A stretch of 64,000 bases of DNA from Pachypanchax playfairii (GCA_006937955.1 SSNP01000006.1:5666259-5730258); one strand, 5' to 3'. Positions 54,601 to 58,284 are shown, counted from the stretch's first letter. Numbers and translations are program-made. The notes: generated by a model from the letters alone, not told the origin.

Positions 54601-56736
54601 GTCGTTTTTTTTACTGAAATGGTAAATGGCATGTACTTGTATAGTGCTTTTCTTAAATCAGGTGATTCTTAAAGCCCTTAACACTACAGTCTGTCATTCA
54701 CCCATTCACACACACACAATCACATGTTTGGTGGTGATGAACTGCACACATGTTGTAGCCACAGCTGCCCTCGGACACACACTGACAGAGGCGAGGCTGC
54801 CAGATACAGGTGCCACCAGACCCTCTGACCATCAACAAACAGACAAAGTGGGTGAAGTGTGTTAACCTGGCTCTGCCAGATCTATGTGTAGCCCCGCCTC
54901 TTCTCGAGTTGGGGACACATACATCTGGAACCGCTCCATTTGAAACCGTGTATAAAAGGGAGGGACATCAGATATAATATTTTAAGCTGATTGGAGGACG
55001 AGCCAGCAAGTGTCTGCCTTTGATGATTTGTCTTTAGCCAATCACAGTAAATCAAGCTCTTGCGACTCCATTTGGAAGAAAAACCCACCCATCGTTACCA
55101 CTAAGAAAAGCAGAACACATCGTTACTATCAAGAAATGCACAAAGTTCTGACCTTTGCTCATTTTTCAATCAAGAAATCGTCTCTAGTCCGAAAACAGAT
55201 TTATAGCTGCTTTTATACATCCACCAGCAGCCATGTTTGTTTTGCTTTGCCTGCCTGGCACTTGCTGCCAATCATACCTGAACACCCGCCCCAAAGCACA
55301 ATGCTAACACATGATTGGTCCAATATTTTTTGGACCAAGATAGTCAGTTTTAACGAGAGCAGTACAAGATGTATTCGTGGGTTTGGAAAACACAGTTAAA
55401 CCCTCAGACAAGAGAAGAACAACAGACCAAAAACTATCAAGTTTTAAGGATTTTACTTGCAGCAAGGAGTGAAATGATGGTACAGCATAACCATTCTGAT
55501 CAGTCACTGAATAATACATTATTAGTTCATCATGATAAAGCGAATGAAGAAGCCGCCACCTGACAGGTAAAGTAACTAAGCAACATTAGAGTTCCCACCA
55601 CAGTGTCCTTGGGGAGACTCACATCTCTGTGAATTAAAAGAGTTTCTTTTCTCCTGTAGTGGGAAATAGACTTGATCATAGCTCTCATGTACTAAAGGAC
55701 TAATGCTGAAATATTTACATGTTAAAGTAGCTAAATAATGAAATCATGATGAGAATAAACATATCTTTCTTAAAGAAACAATCAAATGTTTCCTCGTGTC
55801 AAGAAAACGGAATTATAGAATATTTTGATTTTAGGAAAAAGACCACGCCCATTCCACTTCCAGTTACACCTCATGCTGCAGAATAAAAGCAGCTCATCCC
55901 ACAGCTGTGACACATCAGATCCTTCCACCCTCCTCCTCCCCTCCACCATCATTATCTCTGCCTTTCATTAACACCTGGGGGGTCGAGGCTTGTCCACTTT
56001 ATATGGAAATGCAGCCAAATAACTTCAGAGTTCCTCCATTTTCTCCATCTCATCTTTACTAATATTCATGTTCTGCTTTAGGAAACTGCAGGTATTGTGT
56101 GTTGGTTAACATCAACATACGACCACTAGACATCAACAGAAACTGTTGGATCAAACGTATCTGAGGTTTTCTAGAGTTTATCTGTTTCATTAAATAGAAT
56201 CTGATCAAATACAGCAGCTCAAAGACTTCCTTACTCACATTGTTAAATTTAACATCTGTATTTAATTAAATATCAGCTCTACAAATGTGACCTCAGATCA
56301 GTTTTCTGTCTCAGATTTTAATCCAACATTTATCACAATCAGAATAAAACCAAGAAAATAAACAAACATGGAGGTAAAAGCTTCATTAATGTGGAGTTTA
56401 TATTATTCACATTGTTTCTATTAAATCATTTAAAACACTGAAGAATTTCTGACTCAAACCTGATTATAATTTGCATGTTGTACATATTCACTGATTGTTC
56501 AGTTTATTAGTGTGAAACATAAAAACTGATTGAATCTTTGCACATGGACACATCATTAAATTCCTGCTGGTTACATACAGTATATATATATTTAATGATA
56601 GTAGAGACATGTTTTAAATGTCTTTCTGTCCTTCATCTCTCTGTCCACAGGAAAGTGGAGTCCTGCAGCAGCAGCTGCAGCAGTTTATTCTGAAATCCCA
56701 TCAGGAACAGTTCTGGATAAACAGGCTGCCACGTAG
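21625..56736 (+). CDS. Fc receptor-like multi-Ig transmembrane receptor (whole gene span)
   Basis: I join 17 coding exons listed separately below: signal peptide (2 exons), Ig1 to Ig11 (one exon each), transmembrane, and a tail of three short exons plus a terminal exon. The total is 3405 bases including the stop with the distal last exon (1134 residues), without any frameshift or internal stop. Every exon from the signal peptide to the transmembrane segment starts and ends in phase 1, the rule for Ig-superfamily receptors. Each Ig exon keeps its two cysteines, and several carry FcR-like patterns (WPQMFSGETITLTCEVQGG, GG-x-YSCRGR). The tail has YSSL and YSEI or YSEM motifs. The likely role is an immune-cell surface receptor; the ligand is unknown. 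NITR, CD22-like or other Ig receptors are alternatives, but FCRL fits best. No second signal peptide or transmembrane exon was found within the span. Confidence 0.75.
21844..22811 (+). mobile_element. Kolobok-like THAP element nested in the hAT
   Basis: TTAA occurs at both borders (21840-21843 and 22812-22815). The ends AGGGGTTATGACATCA and, inverted, AGGTGTGATGACATCA pair at 13 of 16. A plus-strand frame at 22167-22280 encodes a THAP-like head. TTAA target duplication together with a THAP domain is the combination known for Kolobok transposons. The catalytic region is missing. Confidence 0.6.
22167..22280 (+). pseudogene. THAP zinc-finger head fragment
   Basis: The 37-residue frame starts MTTQTG and continues TCCIQGCSTHAG, then FHSLPKDEKTREEWLKFI and a stop. 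The CC-x3-C block, the F-x-x-LPKD block and the WL pair follow the start of a THAP domain (C2CH finger). The second half, with the final Cys-x-x-His, is absent, so it is not functional as it stands. Confidence 0.55.
22924..23215. mobile_element. hAT-like MITE with perfect 8-bp duplication
   Basis: The element runs from CAGTGCTTAATTTG to CAAATTAAGCCCTG, inverted ends that match at 13 of 14. It is flanked by the perfect direct repeat GATTAATC at 22916-22923 and 23216-23223. It is 292 bp with no coding capacity and is nested in the larger hAT copy. Confidence 0.8.
23837..24130 (+). repeat. tRNA-derived teleost SINE
   Basis: GCGGTAGAGTGGGTAACGTC looks like a decayed tRNA head. It is followed by CTTGGGCAAGACACTTAACC, CAGCCTCGCCTCTGTCAGTG, TGAATGGGTGAATAAC and GTGAAGCACTTTGAGGGTCG, the conserved body and tail of a SINE common in bony fishes. 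An inverted copy lies at 54622-54862 and a tail fragment at 51585-51650. It sits in FCRL intron 1. Confidence 0.7.
24131..24539. other. FCRL intron 1, remaining sequence
   Basis: No exon is visible. A purine-rich run at about 24300-24420 could be part of an old repeat. The last bases form the polypyrimidine tract and TTTTAG acceptor of the 36-base exon at 24540. Confidence 0.35.
24540..24575 (+). CDS. FCRL exon 2: signal peptide, second part
   Basis: A TTTTATTTTAG acceptor precedes this 36-base exon and GTAACT follows. Joined in phase 1 to exon 1 it adds LMNPLLYCGNTG, completing the leader. A mini-exon at this place is a hallmark of the FcR/FCRL family. The donor is weaker than the others, so the exact end is less sure. 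Confidence 0.65.
24658..24924 (+). CDS. FCRL exon 3: Ig domain 1
   Basis: GTTCTAG acceptor and AAGTGAGT donor, phase 1 to phase 1. The domain begins DAELTFDPNWMTFYTGESVT, with cysteines in TFICDMN and QYRCCGY and a tryptophan in TDWEYKI. It has no close duplicate in the gene and differs from the paired domains that follow. Confidence 0.8.
25298..25567 (+). CDS. FCRL exon 4: Ig domain 2
   Basis: CCAACAG acceptor and TGTGAGTTC donor, phase 1 both sides. Motifs: PRAQLTAGPTTISVGGSV, LNCSVDN, WRYRWFRR and GGIYRCRGLRGDPAVYT. It resembles Ig4 (28726-28983) in the start, the RCRG/SCRG block and the GDP-x-x-YT end, so Ig2-Ig3 and Ig4-Ig5 look like a duplicated pair. Confidence 0.8.
25681..25956 (+). 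CDS. FCRL exon 5: Ig domain 3
   Basis: GAAACAG acceptor and ATGTAAGTC donor, phase 1 both sides. Motifs: WPQMFSGETITLTCEVQGG, EWTYKWSR, GDYMCQCE and TEWSETITLSVS. It closely follows Ig5 (29464-29733). The intron to Ig2 is only 113 bases. Confidence 0.82.
25957..27841. other. FCRL intron 5, first part: no exon seen
   Basis: The stretch 26740-27420 is purine-rich on the plus strand and starts near TGGACCCAAATGCAGAGAG, a phrase also seen at about 18280. This suggests a reverse-oriented LTR-type fragment. The remainder is AT-rich without motifs. No Ig-like frame is present. Confidence 0.35.
27842..28443 (-). mobile_element. TTAA-type MITE family A, copy 4 (inverted)
   Basis: It runs from TTAAAGAGGCCCTTCT to GCATCTTTAA and is the reverse complement of copies 1 and 2 over its full length, including the AATCAGAGTCCAGCAAATTC block. 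It is 602 bp and non-coding, and it sits in FCRL intron 5. Confidence 0.75.
28726..28983 (+). CDS. FCRL exon 6: Ig domain 4
   Basis: The acceptor is either AACAG (exon from 28726) or AACAGCAG (from 28729); both keep phase 1. The donor is TGGTGAGT. Motifs: PRAKLTADTTIIPAGGGVTL, RCSMDGSDGWKLDLYRR and EGGVYSCRGGRGDPVFYT. It is the counterpart of Ig2. The domain is slightly shorter than its relatives but keeps both cysteines. Confidence 0.78.
29464..29733 (+). CDS. FCRL exon 7: Ig domain 5
   Basis: GTGAACAG acceptor and CAGTAAGTT donor, phase 1 both sides. Motifs: SVVLQPNWPQMFRGESV, LRCEIQGGERTQWTYEW, GGRYSCRGRS and TEWSDDVTLSVS. It is the counterpart of Ig3 and one of the clearest FCRL-type domains in the gene. 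Confidence 0.83.
30230..30742 (+). mobile_element. PIF/Harbinger-like MITE, copy 2
   Basis: GGGGTGTATTTCACAAAGAA and, inverted, GGGGTGTATTTCAGAAAGCA form the ends. Inside, a plus-strand frame reads ACPFLDDPVELDMQILRRDL, then RRERED and soon a stop. This is the N-terminal signature of Harbinger transposases (the -FRD- continuation is lost). It is the inverted relative of 18299-20680 and is inserted in the LTR. Confidence 0.75.
31215..31427. mobile_element. Small hAT MITE with 8-bp duplication
   Basis: CAGGGGTGTCAAACTCCAGG and, inverted, CACATGTGTCAAACTCCAGG are the ends. Subterminal GCATGTTTTAGATGTTT blocks mirror each other. Flanks CTCTAACG (31207-31214) and CTCTAACA (31428-31435) match at 7 of 8. 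It is 213 bp and non-coding. Confidence 0.8.
31530..31865 (+). repeat. LTR-like fragment
   Basis: TGTCATGTATCAGC at the left and CAGGTCATGACA at the right could be LTR termini. The interior is T-rich with TTTAGTTTGTTTCTTTATCATTAAAAC and CCTGCATGTGGATCATCACG, as in fish gypsy-type LTRs. I could not find a convincing target duplication. Confidence 0.35.
32119..32421 (+). CDS. FCRL exon 8: Ig domain 6 (cassette 1, D-a)
   Basis: TCTAACAG acceptor and GGTCAGTA donor, phase 1 both sides, 303 bases. Motifs: HPVLTVSPSWLSPGVSVNL, SCEVEHPSAGWRFFWYKA, TAGYVCRAGRGEPLIYT. It differs from Ig9 (41370-41672) at only about 11 residues in 100. This is the first exon of the duplicated three-domain cassette. 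Confidence 0.85.
32758..33024 (+). CDS. FCRL exon 9: Ig domain 7 (cassette 1, D-b)
   Basis: ATTTTTCAG acceptor and CAGTATGT donor, phase 1 both sides, 267 bases. Motifs: HPAASLTVSPDRVQHFNGES, LSCDGNSTEWRVKWF, GVYWCESGSGEFSNAVNITV. The same exon type occurs as Ig10 (43010-43276) and as the relic at 14318-14392. Confidence 0.85.
33272..33660 (-). repeat. LTR-like insertion in cassette 1 intron
   Basis: The intron shared with cassette 2 breaks at 33271 and continues with TGTCATGGACTCAGGGAGGT, GACCCACATGCAGACTCA and a purine-rich run. This has the look of a fish LTR fragment in reverse orientation. The homologous intron of cassette 2 (43487 onward) has no such sequence, so this is an insertion. 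Its right border is unclear. Confidence 0.45.
34102..34207 (+). pseudogene. MADF-domain first exon of a Harbinger-type transposon
   Basis: MEKKLIITVCNHPELYDLSS and then YFYNDRKRSEDIG, followed by a GTAAAC donor, match the start of MADF (Myb/SANT-like) proteins encoded by the second gene of Harbinger transposons. CpG-rich sequence just upstream (33900-33980) may be its old promoter. No further exon or matching transposase was found, so it is a fragment inside an FCRL intron. Confidence 0.6.
34610..34715 (-). mobile_element. MITE family B fragment (inverted)
   Basis: AGTGTAGAATTTGTCAAGTT and ATGAAAATGTCAAAAAATGC then CAGAAACTGAAAGGTTG are the reverse complement of part of the family B copy at about 15325-15415. 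Both ends are missing. Confidence 0.55.
35426..36675 (+). mobile_element. Tc1-like transposon, nearly complete (1250 bp)
   Basis: The inverted ends begin CACTATATTACCAAAAGTAT and mirror exactly at the right, with TA on both outer sides (35424-35425 and 36676-36677), the Tc1/mariner target. One transposase gene fills the element. It lies in the intron between Ig7 and Ig8 in sense orientation, and the cassette 2 intron lacks it, so it arrived after the cassette duplication or was lost there. Confidence 0.92.
35561..36592 (+). pseudogene. Tc1-like DD34E transposase with one nonsense codon
   Basis: The frame starts MGRSQELSEFQRGTVKG and runs 343 codons to a stop at 36590, broken only by an in-frame TGA at 35729-35731. 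The N-terminal half carries two helix-turn-helix DNA-binding domains (around REISSLLNIPQSTISSII and ISPSTVCRELHGMG). The catalytic core shows VLWSDESRF, QHDCAPVHKA and SPDLNPIEHLWDEL, giving the D, D and E with 34-residue spacing. The TGA sits where relatives have an arginine CGA, so a single C-to-T change explains it. No other defect was seen. Confidence 0.88.
36922..37173 (+). CDS. FCRL exon 10: Ig domain 8 (cassette 1, D-c)
   Basis: TTTAACAG acceptor and GGGTGAGT donor, phase 1 both sides, 252 bases. Motifs: PARPVTKGDPVTLSCRQKEQ, SSVFFYHNDKLLQND, and GFYKCKHSGKESPQSW. The usual Ig tryptophan after the first cysteine is replaced (VFFYHN), as in many membrane-proximal FCRL domains. It is near-identical to Ig11, with one codon more. 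Confidence 0.85.
37174..38995. other. Intron between cassettes: decayed cassette intron and repeats
   Basis: 37174-37315 matches the intron just before the transmembrane exon (53617-53700) and then breaks off. 37787-37945 is a further copy of the intron between D-b and D-c (compare 43487-43640). 37977-38100 appears to be part of the common fish repeat. The rest has no recognised content. No Ig or transmembrane exon survives here. Confidence 0.5.
38996..39180 (-). pseudogene. LINE reverse-transcriptase fragment (RTE-like)
   Basis: The minus-strand frame contains VGGKSLPQVEEFNCPGVLF, then GRMECQINRRISAAPAVMQS and LYQTI. This is the block after the polymerase core of RTE-like fish LINEs (QVEEF-x-Y-LGVLF, G-RME-x-x-I-x-RRI). 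Both sides are truncated. The exact LINE clade is uncertain. Confidence 0.6.
39180..39228 (+). mobile_element. MITE family A, 5' end fragment
   Basis: TTAAAGAGGCCATTTTTATAC and CAAATTTCATGACTTTGT match the first 45 bases of family A. Nothing more follows. It abuts the LINE fragment on its left. Confidence 0.55.
39229..39949. other. Unassigned, possibly old piggyBac-like sequence
   Basis: After a TTAA at 39227-39230 the sequence reads CTCATTCAGAGCCAATGAAG, which could be a degraded piggyBac end. A plus-strand frame near 39678 has HSELEPDSSDQW, acidic like piggyBac N-termini. No DDD catalytic block is visible, so the call stays tentative. Confidence 0.25.
39950..41215 (+). pseudogene. L2/CR1-type LINE reverse transcriptase, broken
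   Basis: Successive frames carry VKKQLDRLNKAAGPDGVSPR, KDYRPVALTSHIMKVLERL, then SAAGAPQGTVLSPFLFTLYT, a YSDDSAVVGW polymerase box (YADD-like) and NHLILNKKKTKEMTVDFRK. These are the ordered reverse-transcriptase blocks of L2-like LINEs. At least one stop and several frame changes separate them. It lies in sense between the two Ig cassettes. Confidence 0.8.
41370..41672 (+). CDS. FCRL exon 11: Ig domain 9 (cassette 2, D-a)
   Basis: CTCTAATAG acceptor and AGGTCAGT donor, phase 1 both sides, 303 bases, the same length as Ig6. Motifs: HPVLTVSPSWLSPGDSVTL, SCEVEHSSAEWRFFWYKA, GYVCRAGRGEPLIYT. The preceding and following intron sequences also match those of Ig6, so the duplication included introns. 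Confidence 0.85.
41934..42703 (+). mobile_element. TTAA-flanked transposon with conserved RINIG-type exon
   Basis: TTAA borders it at 41930-41933 and 42704-42707. The ends AGGGACATAAGGCAAG and, inverted, AGGAACTTAAGGCAGC pair at 13 of 16. The cassette 1 intron at about 32690 has the same flanks with one TTAA (TATTAAATAAAAAG), that is, the empty site. The element carries a CpG-rich segment and a short exon at 42275-42456. Confidence 0.75.
42275..42456 (+). pseudogene. Transposon-borne exon of unknown function (RINIG motif)
   Basis: The frame reads KKKKTLSAASRESKKKYDRS, RAGTRINIGYTFGSWREL and VKTDADMAHFLVTR and ends at a GTGAGA donor. The order basic stretch, R-x-R-NIG-x-x-F-x-x-WREL, K-TDA-x-A-x-FL recurs in uncharacterised transposon proteins of teleosts and looks like a small DNA-binding domain. 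I do not know its name. No later exon is present in the element. Confidence 0.5.
43010..43276 (+). CDS. FCRL exon 12: Ig domain 10 (cassette 2, D-b)
   Basis: ATTTTTCAG acceptor and CAGTATGT donor, phase 1 both sides, 267 bases as in Ig7. Motifs: HPAASLTVSPDRVQHFTYES, LNCDGNSTEWRVKWF, GVYWCESGLGEFSKAVNITV. Differences from Ig7 cluster in the middle strands (LSDCSYLGT, INTRRSHS), which may mark ligand-facing change. Confidence 0.85.
43856..44104 (+). CDS. FCRL exon 13: Ig domain 11 (cassette 2, D-c)
   Basis: GTTTTCCAG acceptor and AGGTGAGT donor, phase 1 both sides, 249 bases. Motifs: PAHPVTKGDPVTLSCRQKEQ, SSVFFYHNDKLLQND, GFYKCKHSGKESPQSW. It differs from Ig8 by a handful of residues and one codon. 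It is the membrane-proximal domain in the model. Confidence 0.85.
44423..46260 (-). pseudogene. L1 ORF2 C-terminal two fifths
   Basis: The frames show LSTRQGCPLSPLLFALAIEP and SLYADDIVIF, the polymerase B and C (YADD) boxes of L1 reverse transcriptase. The connecting frames follow, and near 44500-44850 comes CNRCKTAHGTLAHQFWLCP with a Cys-rich pattern typical of L1 C-termini. Several frameshifts and stops break it. Endonuclease and the first polymerase motifs are missing. Confidence 0.8.
46676..47406 (-). repeat. Gypsy 3' long terminal repeat
   Basis: Read on the minus strand it starts TGTCAGGTTCTCGG and ends GGAAACATGACA, the TG...CA form, about 731 bases long. The sequence just upstream on that strand, AAGAGGGGGAGTAC, is a polypurine tract for plus-strand priming. 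A GGGTATTTAACC segment could be its TATA region. No partner 5' LTR is in the window. Confidence 0.75.
47898..48365 (-). pseudogene. Gypsy integrase C-terminal fragment
   Basis: KTKLTSGYHPQTN is followed, across a disrupted stretch, by NQEIENQLRCVC, WSRHLPWVEYAHN, ATGLSPFEVCSGF and PGQKVWLSSHNFPF. These are the late core (glutamate-bearing part) and C-terminal blocks of gypsy integrases. The zinc-binding N-terminus and the first catalytic aspartates are absent. Confidence 0.8.
48366..48560 (-). pseudogene. Gypsy protease-like block fused to integrase
   Basis: TTEPVLLTVSGNHTEELSF and PIVLGYPWPNLHNPQLNW match the C-terminal half of a retrotransposon aspartic protease (the LG-x-PWL block). Immediately afterwards the frame continues into RQIADCCTALG of the integrase. 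An internal deletion has therefore removed reverse transcriptase and RNase H while keeping the reading frame. Confidence 0.65.
48788..48840 (-). pseudogene. Gypsy gag zinc knuckle
   Basis: One minus-strand frame reads CLYCAFASHQVREC, a CX2CX4HX4C nucleic-acid-binding knuckle, followed by RLKPKE. It is out of frame with the main gag block upstream, so gag is broken between them. Confidence 0.65.
48982..49660 (-). pseudogene. Gypsy gag (capsid-like) fragment
   Basis: The frame contains PAPFNGSPKNCKGFLRQCSI, SDASKTSYIIGW, ALRWVDAYVESN and TFSESDSLEDCMQELIALC. This is the capsid-like region of fish Sushi-type gypsy elements. The first residues of the open frame derive from L1 (IHVFPDF), which marks the junction. 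It is not a host gene. Confidence 0.78.
49661..50330 (-). pseudogene. L1 ORF1 N-terminal part, split by gypsy
   Basis: A lysine-rich start near 50310 is followed by a coiled coil (DNKMDGRFNSLETSLQATQA, DDQLIKLEQQATMLEN, EKVIDLEARS). The RNA-binding region then follows (VDFVANLFPSLFG, RAHRLGS, PRVLIARIHDDHVKELIMQL). The end of this protein lies beyond gypsy at about 46570-46665. Stops at a few positions show it is inactive. Confidence 0.7.
50478..50930. other. Intron sequence before the COX5A copy
   Basis: AT-rich, without recognisable genes. Relative to cassette 1, where AGTAAATCAC runs directly into AACAAAATAAACTCTGATTA, everything from about 50492 to 53616 is extra. This stretch therefore belongs to inserted DNA of unknown origin. 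Confidence 0.35.
50931..51540 (+). pseudogene. cox5a: Processed pseudogene of cytochrome c oxidase subunit 5A
   Basis: One uninterrupted frame encodes the mitochondrial leader (FRAAARLSVSGVRSLTRAQ) and most of mature COX5A: HETDEEFNARWVTYFNKPDI, ALRACRRLNDLASAIRILE and [20 protein letters not shown]. Vertebrate cox5a genes have several introns; here there are none, so it is a retrocopy. The expected start codon reads ACG (50983-50985). Near 51365-51372 a small deletion shifts the frame, and TPEELGIDKV with its stop lies in another frame. AATAAA at 51526 may be the old polyadenylation signal; no poly(A) tract remains. The parent protein is a nuclear-encoded subunit of complex IV. Confidence 0.85.
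51585..51650 (+). repeat. SINE tail fragment
   Basis: GTGTGAAAGCGCTTTGAGTG and GAAAGCGCTATACAAATACA are the 3' tail of the teleost SINE at 23837-24130. The head is missing. Confidence 0.55.
51651..52394. other. Intronic repeat-like stretch
   Basis: A CA-rich imperfect repeat occupies 51935-52025. TGTATAAAAGG at about 51872 and surrounding sequence could be an LTR promoter region. No coding motif was found. Confidence 0.3.
52395..52990 (-). repeat. LTR-type repeat with putative leader
   Basis: The block around 52550-52650 (AGACAAGAGAAGAACCACAG, TTACTTGCAGCAAGGAGTGA) and 52890-52990 (CATGTACTAAAGGACTAATG, AATCATGATGAGAATAAA) recurs at 55395-55770. On the minus strand the shared part ends ...GAGGGTTTAAACTGCG and is followed by TTTGGTGTCGAGGAAC, which resembles a primer-binding site after an LTR. 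No retroelement gene was recognised. The call rests on pattern and the two copies. Confidence 0.4.
52991..53616. other. End of the inserted block in the intron
   Basis: No gene or named repeat was recognised. At 53617 the sequence becomes alignable again with the cassette 1 intron (37231 onward). Confidence 0.35.
53757..53873 (+). CDS. FCRL exon 14: transmembrane segment
   Basis: TTTACAG acceptor and AAGGTGAGA donor, phase 1. After a short SVSSPVSSS stalk comes FLVLLIVGLVSGIILIILLI and then LLWRCRRSK, a membrane span with a positive stop-transfer end. There is no charged residue within the span, so no obvious pairing site for an adaptor chain. Confidence 0.85.
54025..54040 (+). CDS. FCRL exon 15: 16-base cytoplasmic micro-exon
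   Basis: TTTTTTACAG precedes and GTCGGT follows. The bases GTTTCTGCTGCATCAG read GFCCIR when joined from phase 1 to the next exon in phase 0/2. The neighbouring phases only fit if this exon is included. The CC pair next to the membrane could be acylated, which is inference. Confidence 0.6.
54129..54220 (+). CDS. FCRL exon 16: cytoplasmic tail with YSSL
   Basis: GTTGCAG acceptor and CGGTCAGA donor. It encodes SKHSESSSQRSTTNYGVSQT and then ESHVYSSLLH. The YSSL fits YxxL, but the residue two before the tyrosine is H, so it is not a canonical ITIM. The stretch is rich in serine and threonine. Confidence 0.72.
54330..54368 (+). CDS. FCRL exon 17: short tail exon
   Basis: TTACTGCAG acceptor and AAGGTAAAG donor, phase 1 both sides, 39 bases encoding ADDSLESTGAAGK. 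It can be joined to either of two terminal exons (54523 or 56651), because both accept phase 1. Confidence 0.68.
54523..54575 (+). CDS. FCRL alternative last exon, proximal
   Basis: TTTTAACAG acceptor, then RPGEPVERAVYSEMAT and TGA at 54573-54575. It carries a YSEM tyrosine motif. A GTACAG donor-like site follows the stop at 54581, so the exon may be spliced further in its untranslated part. Use of this exon gives a 1123-residue product. Confidence 0.6.
54622..54862 (-). repeat. tRNA-derived teleost SINE, inverted copy
   Basis: The plus strand reads GTAAATGGCATGTACTTGTA, CATTCACCCATTCACAC, CTGACAGAGGCGAGGCTGCC and CCTCTGACCATCAACAAACA, the reverse complement of the body of the SINE at 23837-24130. 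It is inserted between the two alternative FCRL last exons. Confidence 0.68.
54863..55385. other. Intergenic or intronic repeat-like sequence
   Basis: TAACCTGGCTCTGCCAGATC and CCCCGCCTCTTCTCGAG at its left look like a transposon end, but no partner end was found. TTGTATAAAAGGGAGGG (minus or plus orientation uncertain) might be a promoter remnant. No coding motif. Confidence 0.3.
55386..55775 (-). repeat. Second copy of the LTR-type repeat
   Basis: GTTAAACCCTCAGACAAGAG, TTACTTGCAGCAAGGAGTGA and CATGTACTAAAGGACTAATG followed by AATCATGATGAGAATAAAC match 52545-52990 in the same orientation. The leader-like part seen next to the first copy is absent here. Confidence 0.5.
55776..56650. other. Sequence before the distal FCRL last exon
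   Basis: No exon besides the splice site at 56651. AGGCTTGTCCACTTTATATG and similar motifs near 55990 were not interpretable. The final bases form a TCTCTGTCCACAG acceptor. Confidence 0.3.
56651..56736 (+). CDS. FCRL alternative last exon, distal, with YSEI
   Basis: CTGTCCACAG acceptor. Entered in phase 1 it reads KWSPAAAAAAVYSEIPSGTV and then LDKQAAT with TAG at 56734-56736. It bears YSEI, a YxxI motif whose -2 residue is alanine, so ITIM-like but not canonical. It can be joined directly from 54368. Downstream bases to about 56950 may be 3' UTR (AATAAA not obvious). Confidence 0.65.
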
Positions 56737-57086
56737 CTGCTGCTTTATTCTGCAGTTTATTACACCAGTTCAAACTCATAAGAACATCCCGACATCTTGG
56801 AGAACTCATCATTTGTTATGTTGCTATTACAAATCTGTAAAGGGAGCTGTTTTATCAAACATAAAAGACACATTTTATTAAACAGCAGTTTTTAACTCAG
56901 GAAAACAAAATGTTTTGTATAAATATTACAATGTTAAAATGTCATGCAGACTCAAAATATTCAGCACAAACTTTTTATTTTCTTTATCATTTAAATGAAT
57001 TATTAGTTGAATTTTGACTGTAAAATTTCAAAATACATCAACAGATAAAAGTGTGAAATATGTGTTTTGTATTTGATTGTGTTGAT

Positions 57087-57798
57087 TTAAAGTGCAACTC
57101 ACCTCCAAATCAACCTTTTTTGCTGATAAACTGTATAAATGAGTATCTAATAGTTCTGTTTACATTTCTGGTTATTAATTTTTGTATTTTAGCACATTTT
57201 AATAAAACTATAAATTGTCTGCCAAAAACCGTTAGCGGAGCGCCTCTTGAGGTTAAAACGTTACACTGCACTTGAATGTGAATCTGGTATTGCTATTAGC
57301 TGAGCTCTTATTTTAGATATTAGTGACATCAGCATTCTGCTGCTGTGGAGTATAAAAGAATCTCGGTCTCGGCCACACCTCCATAACAAGGTGGAGTATT
57401 TACTGTGTTTATTAGAGTTCATTTTAGTTCCTTGCACAGCTGCACCTGTTGAGGCAGACTAATGCTAAACTTAGCTTTAGCTTTGGCTAACAACAATGTA
57501 GCACTAAGAGACGTGCTCCATTCTATGCCTCTAGGCCGCTGCAGGTCGAAACGTCAGTTTGAAACGACATGGATCAGGGCTGTTTGACTCCTGCACAGAA
57601 GCAGATTCCTCCATTTTTATCTGTTCCTTTCTGGTAGCTGGTCATCTGTGTCAAGTAGTGCAACATGTCAATCACAGCCCAGCTCACCATCCACCCGCAT
57701 GTGCGCTGGTCCACCAGGCAACGCCTCCTTTAGTGGCATTTTTTAAACGGGGAGTGTCAGCAGGGTTATATTCTGGAAGGGGGTGAGTTGCACTTTAA
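57087..57798. mobile_element. MITE family B, full copy (712 bp)
   Basis: TTAAAGTGCAACTCACC and GGTGAGTTGCACTTTAA form a perfect 17-bp terminal inverted repeat including TTAA. The interior has no transposase. Relatives occur at 15272-15662 and, as a fragment, at 34610-34715. It sits just downstream of the FCRL gene. Confidence 0.82.
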
Positions 57799-58073
57799 TT
57801 TTGACCTGCTTTTTCAGTGTTTGTTGTGAATAAATTAAAGATCCATAAAGTTCCATTTTCAGATCATCAAAGAAACCTGAAGGACAAATAAAAACTACAT
57901 TCTTCTTTATTCAGCAGCATTTGAAGCTTTTACTCATCAGCTGTTTTTACAGTTTTGCTGTCAAATGACTAAATACAAGAGTTCAAATGCTGCTATTATC
58001 ATCACTGTAAATCTATCAAAGCATCATGTACTTCCAGTCTGTTCAAACCTGTTGGAAAGATTTGAATTAAAAC

Positions 58074-58225
58074 CTGTGAAACATTTGAATTTTCATCAGT
58101 TTCTTGTATTTTTGAGTTGAACTCGGACGGTTTCTTTAAGTTTCACTGAGTTTCAACAACTCGTAGATGTTTCTGGTTTTCAGGTGAGACTTTGAAGTTT
58201 CCTTTGGTGTCACTGAGAGCTGAAA
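58074..58225 (+). repeat. FCRL 3'-flank duplicate
   Basis: TTCTTGTATTTTTGAGTTGA, GACGGTTTCTTTAAGTTTCA and TTCTGGTTTTCAGGTGAGAC match 14552-14695 with few differences. One copy lies downstream of the intact gene and the other downstream of the upstream relic, so the segment marks the unit of an old tandem duplication. Confidence 0.65.
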
Positions 58226-58284
58226 CAAAACAACTATTTTATTATTTATCAGGAAACCTGTTTCTTTCCTATGGAACAGACAAT

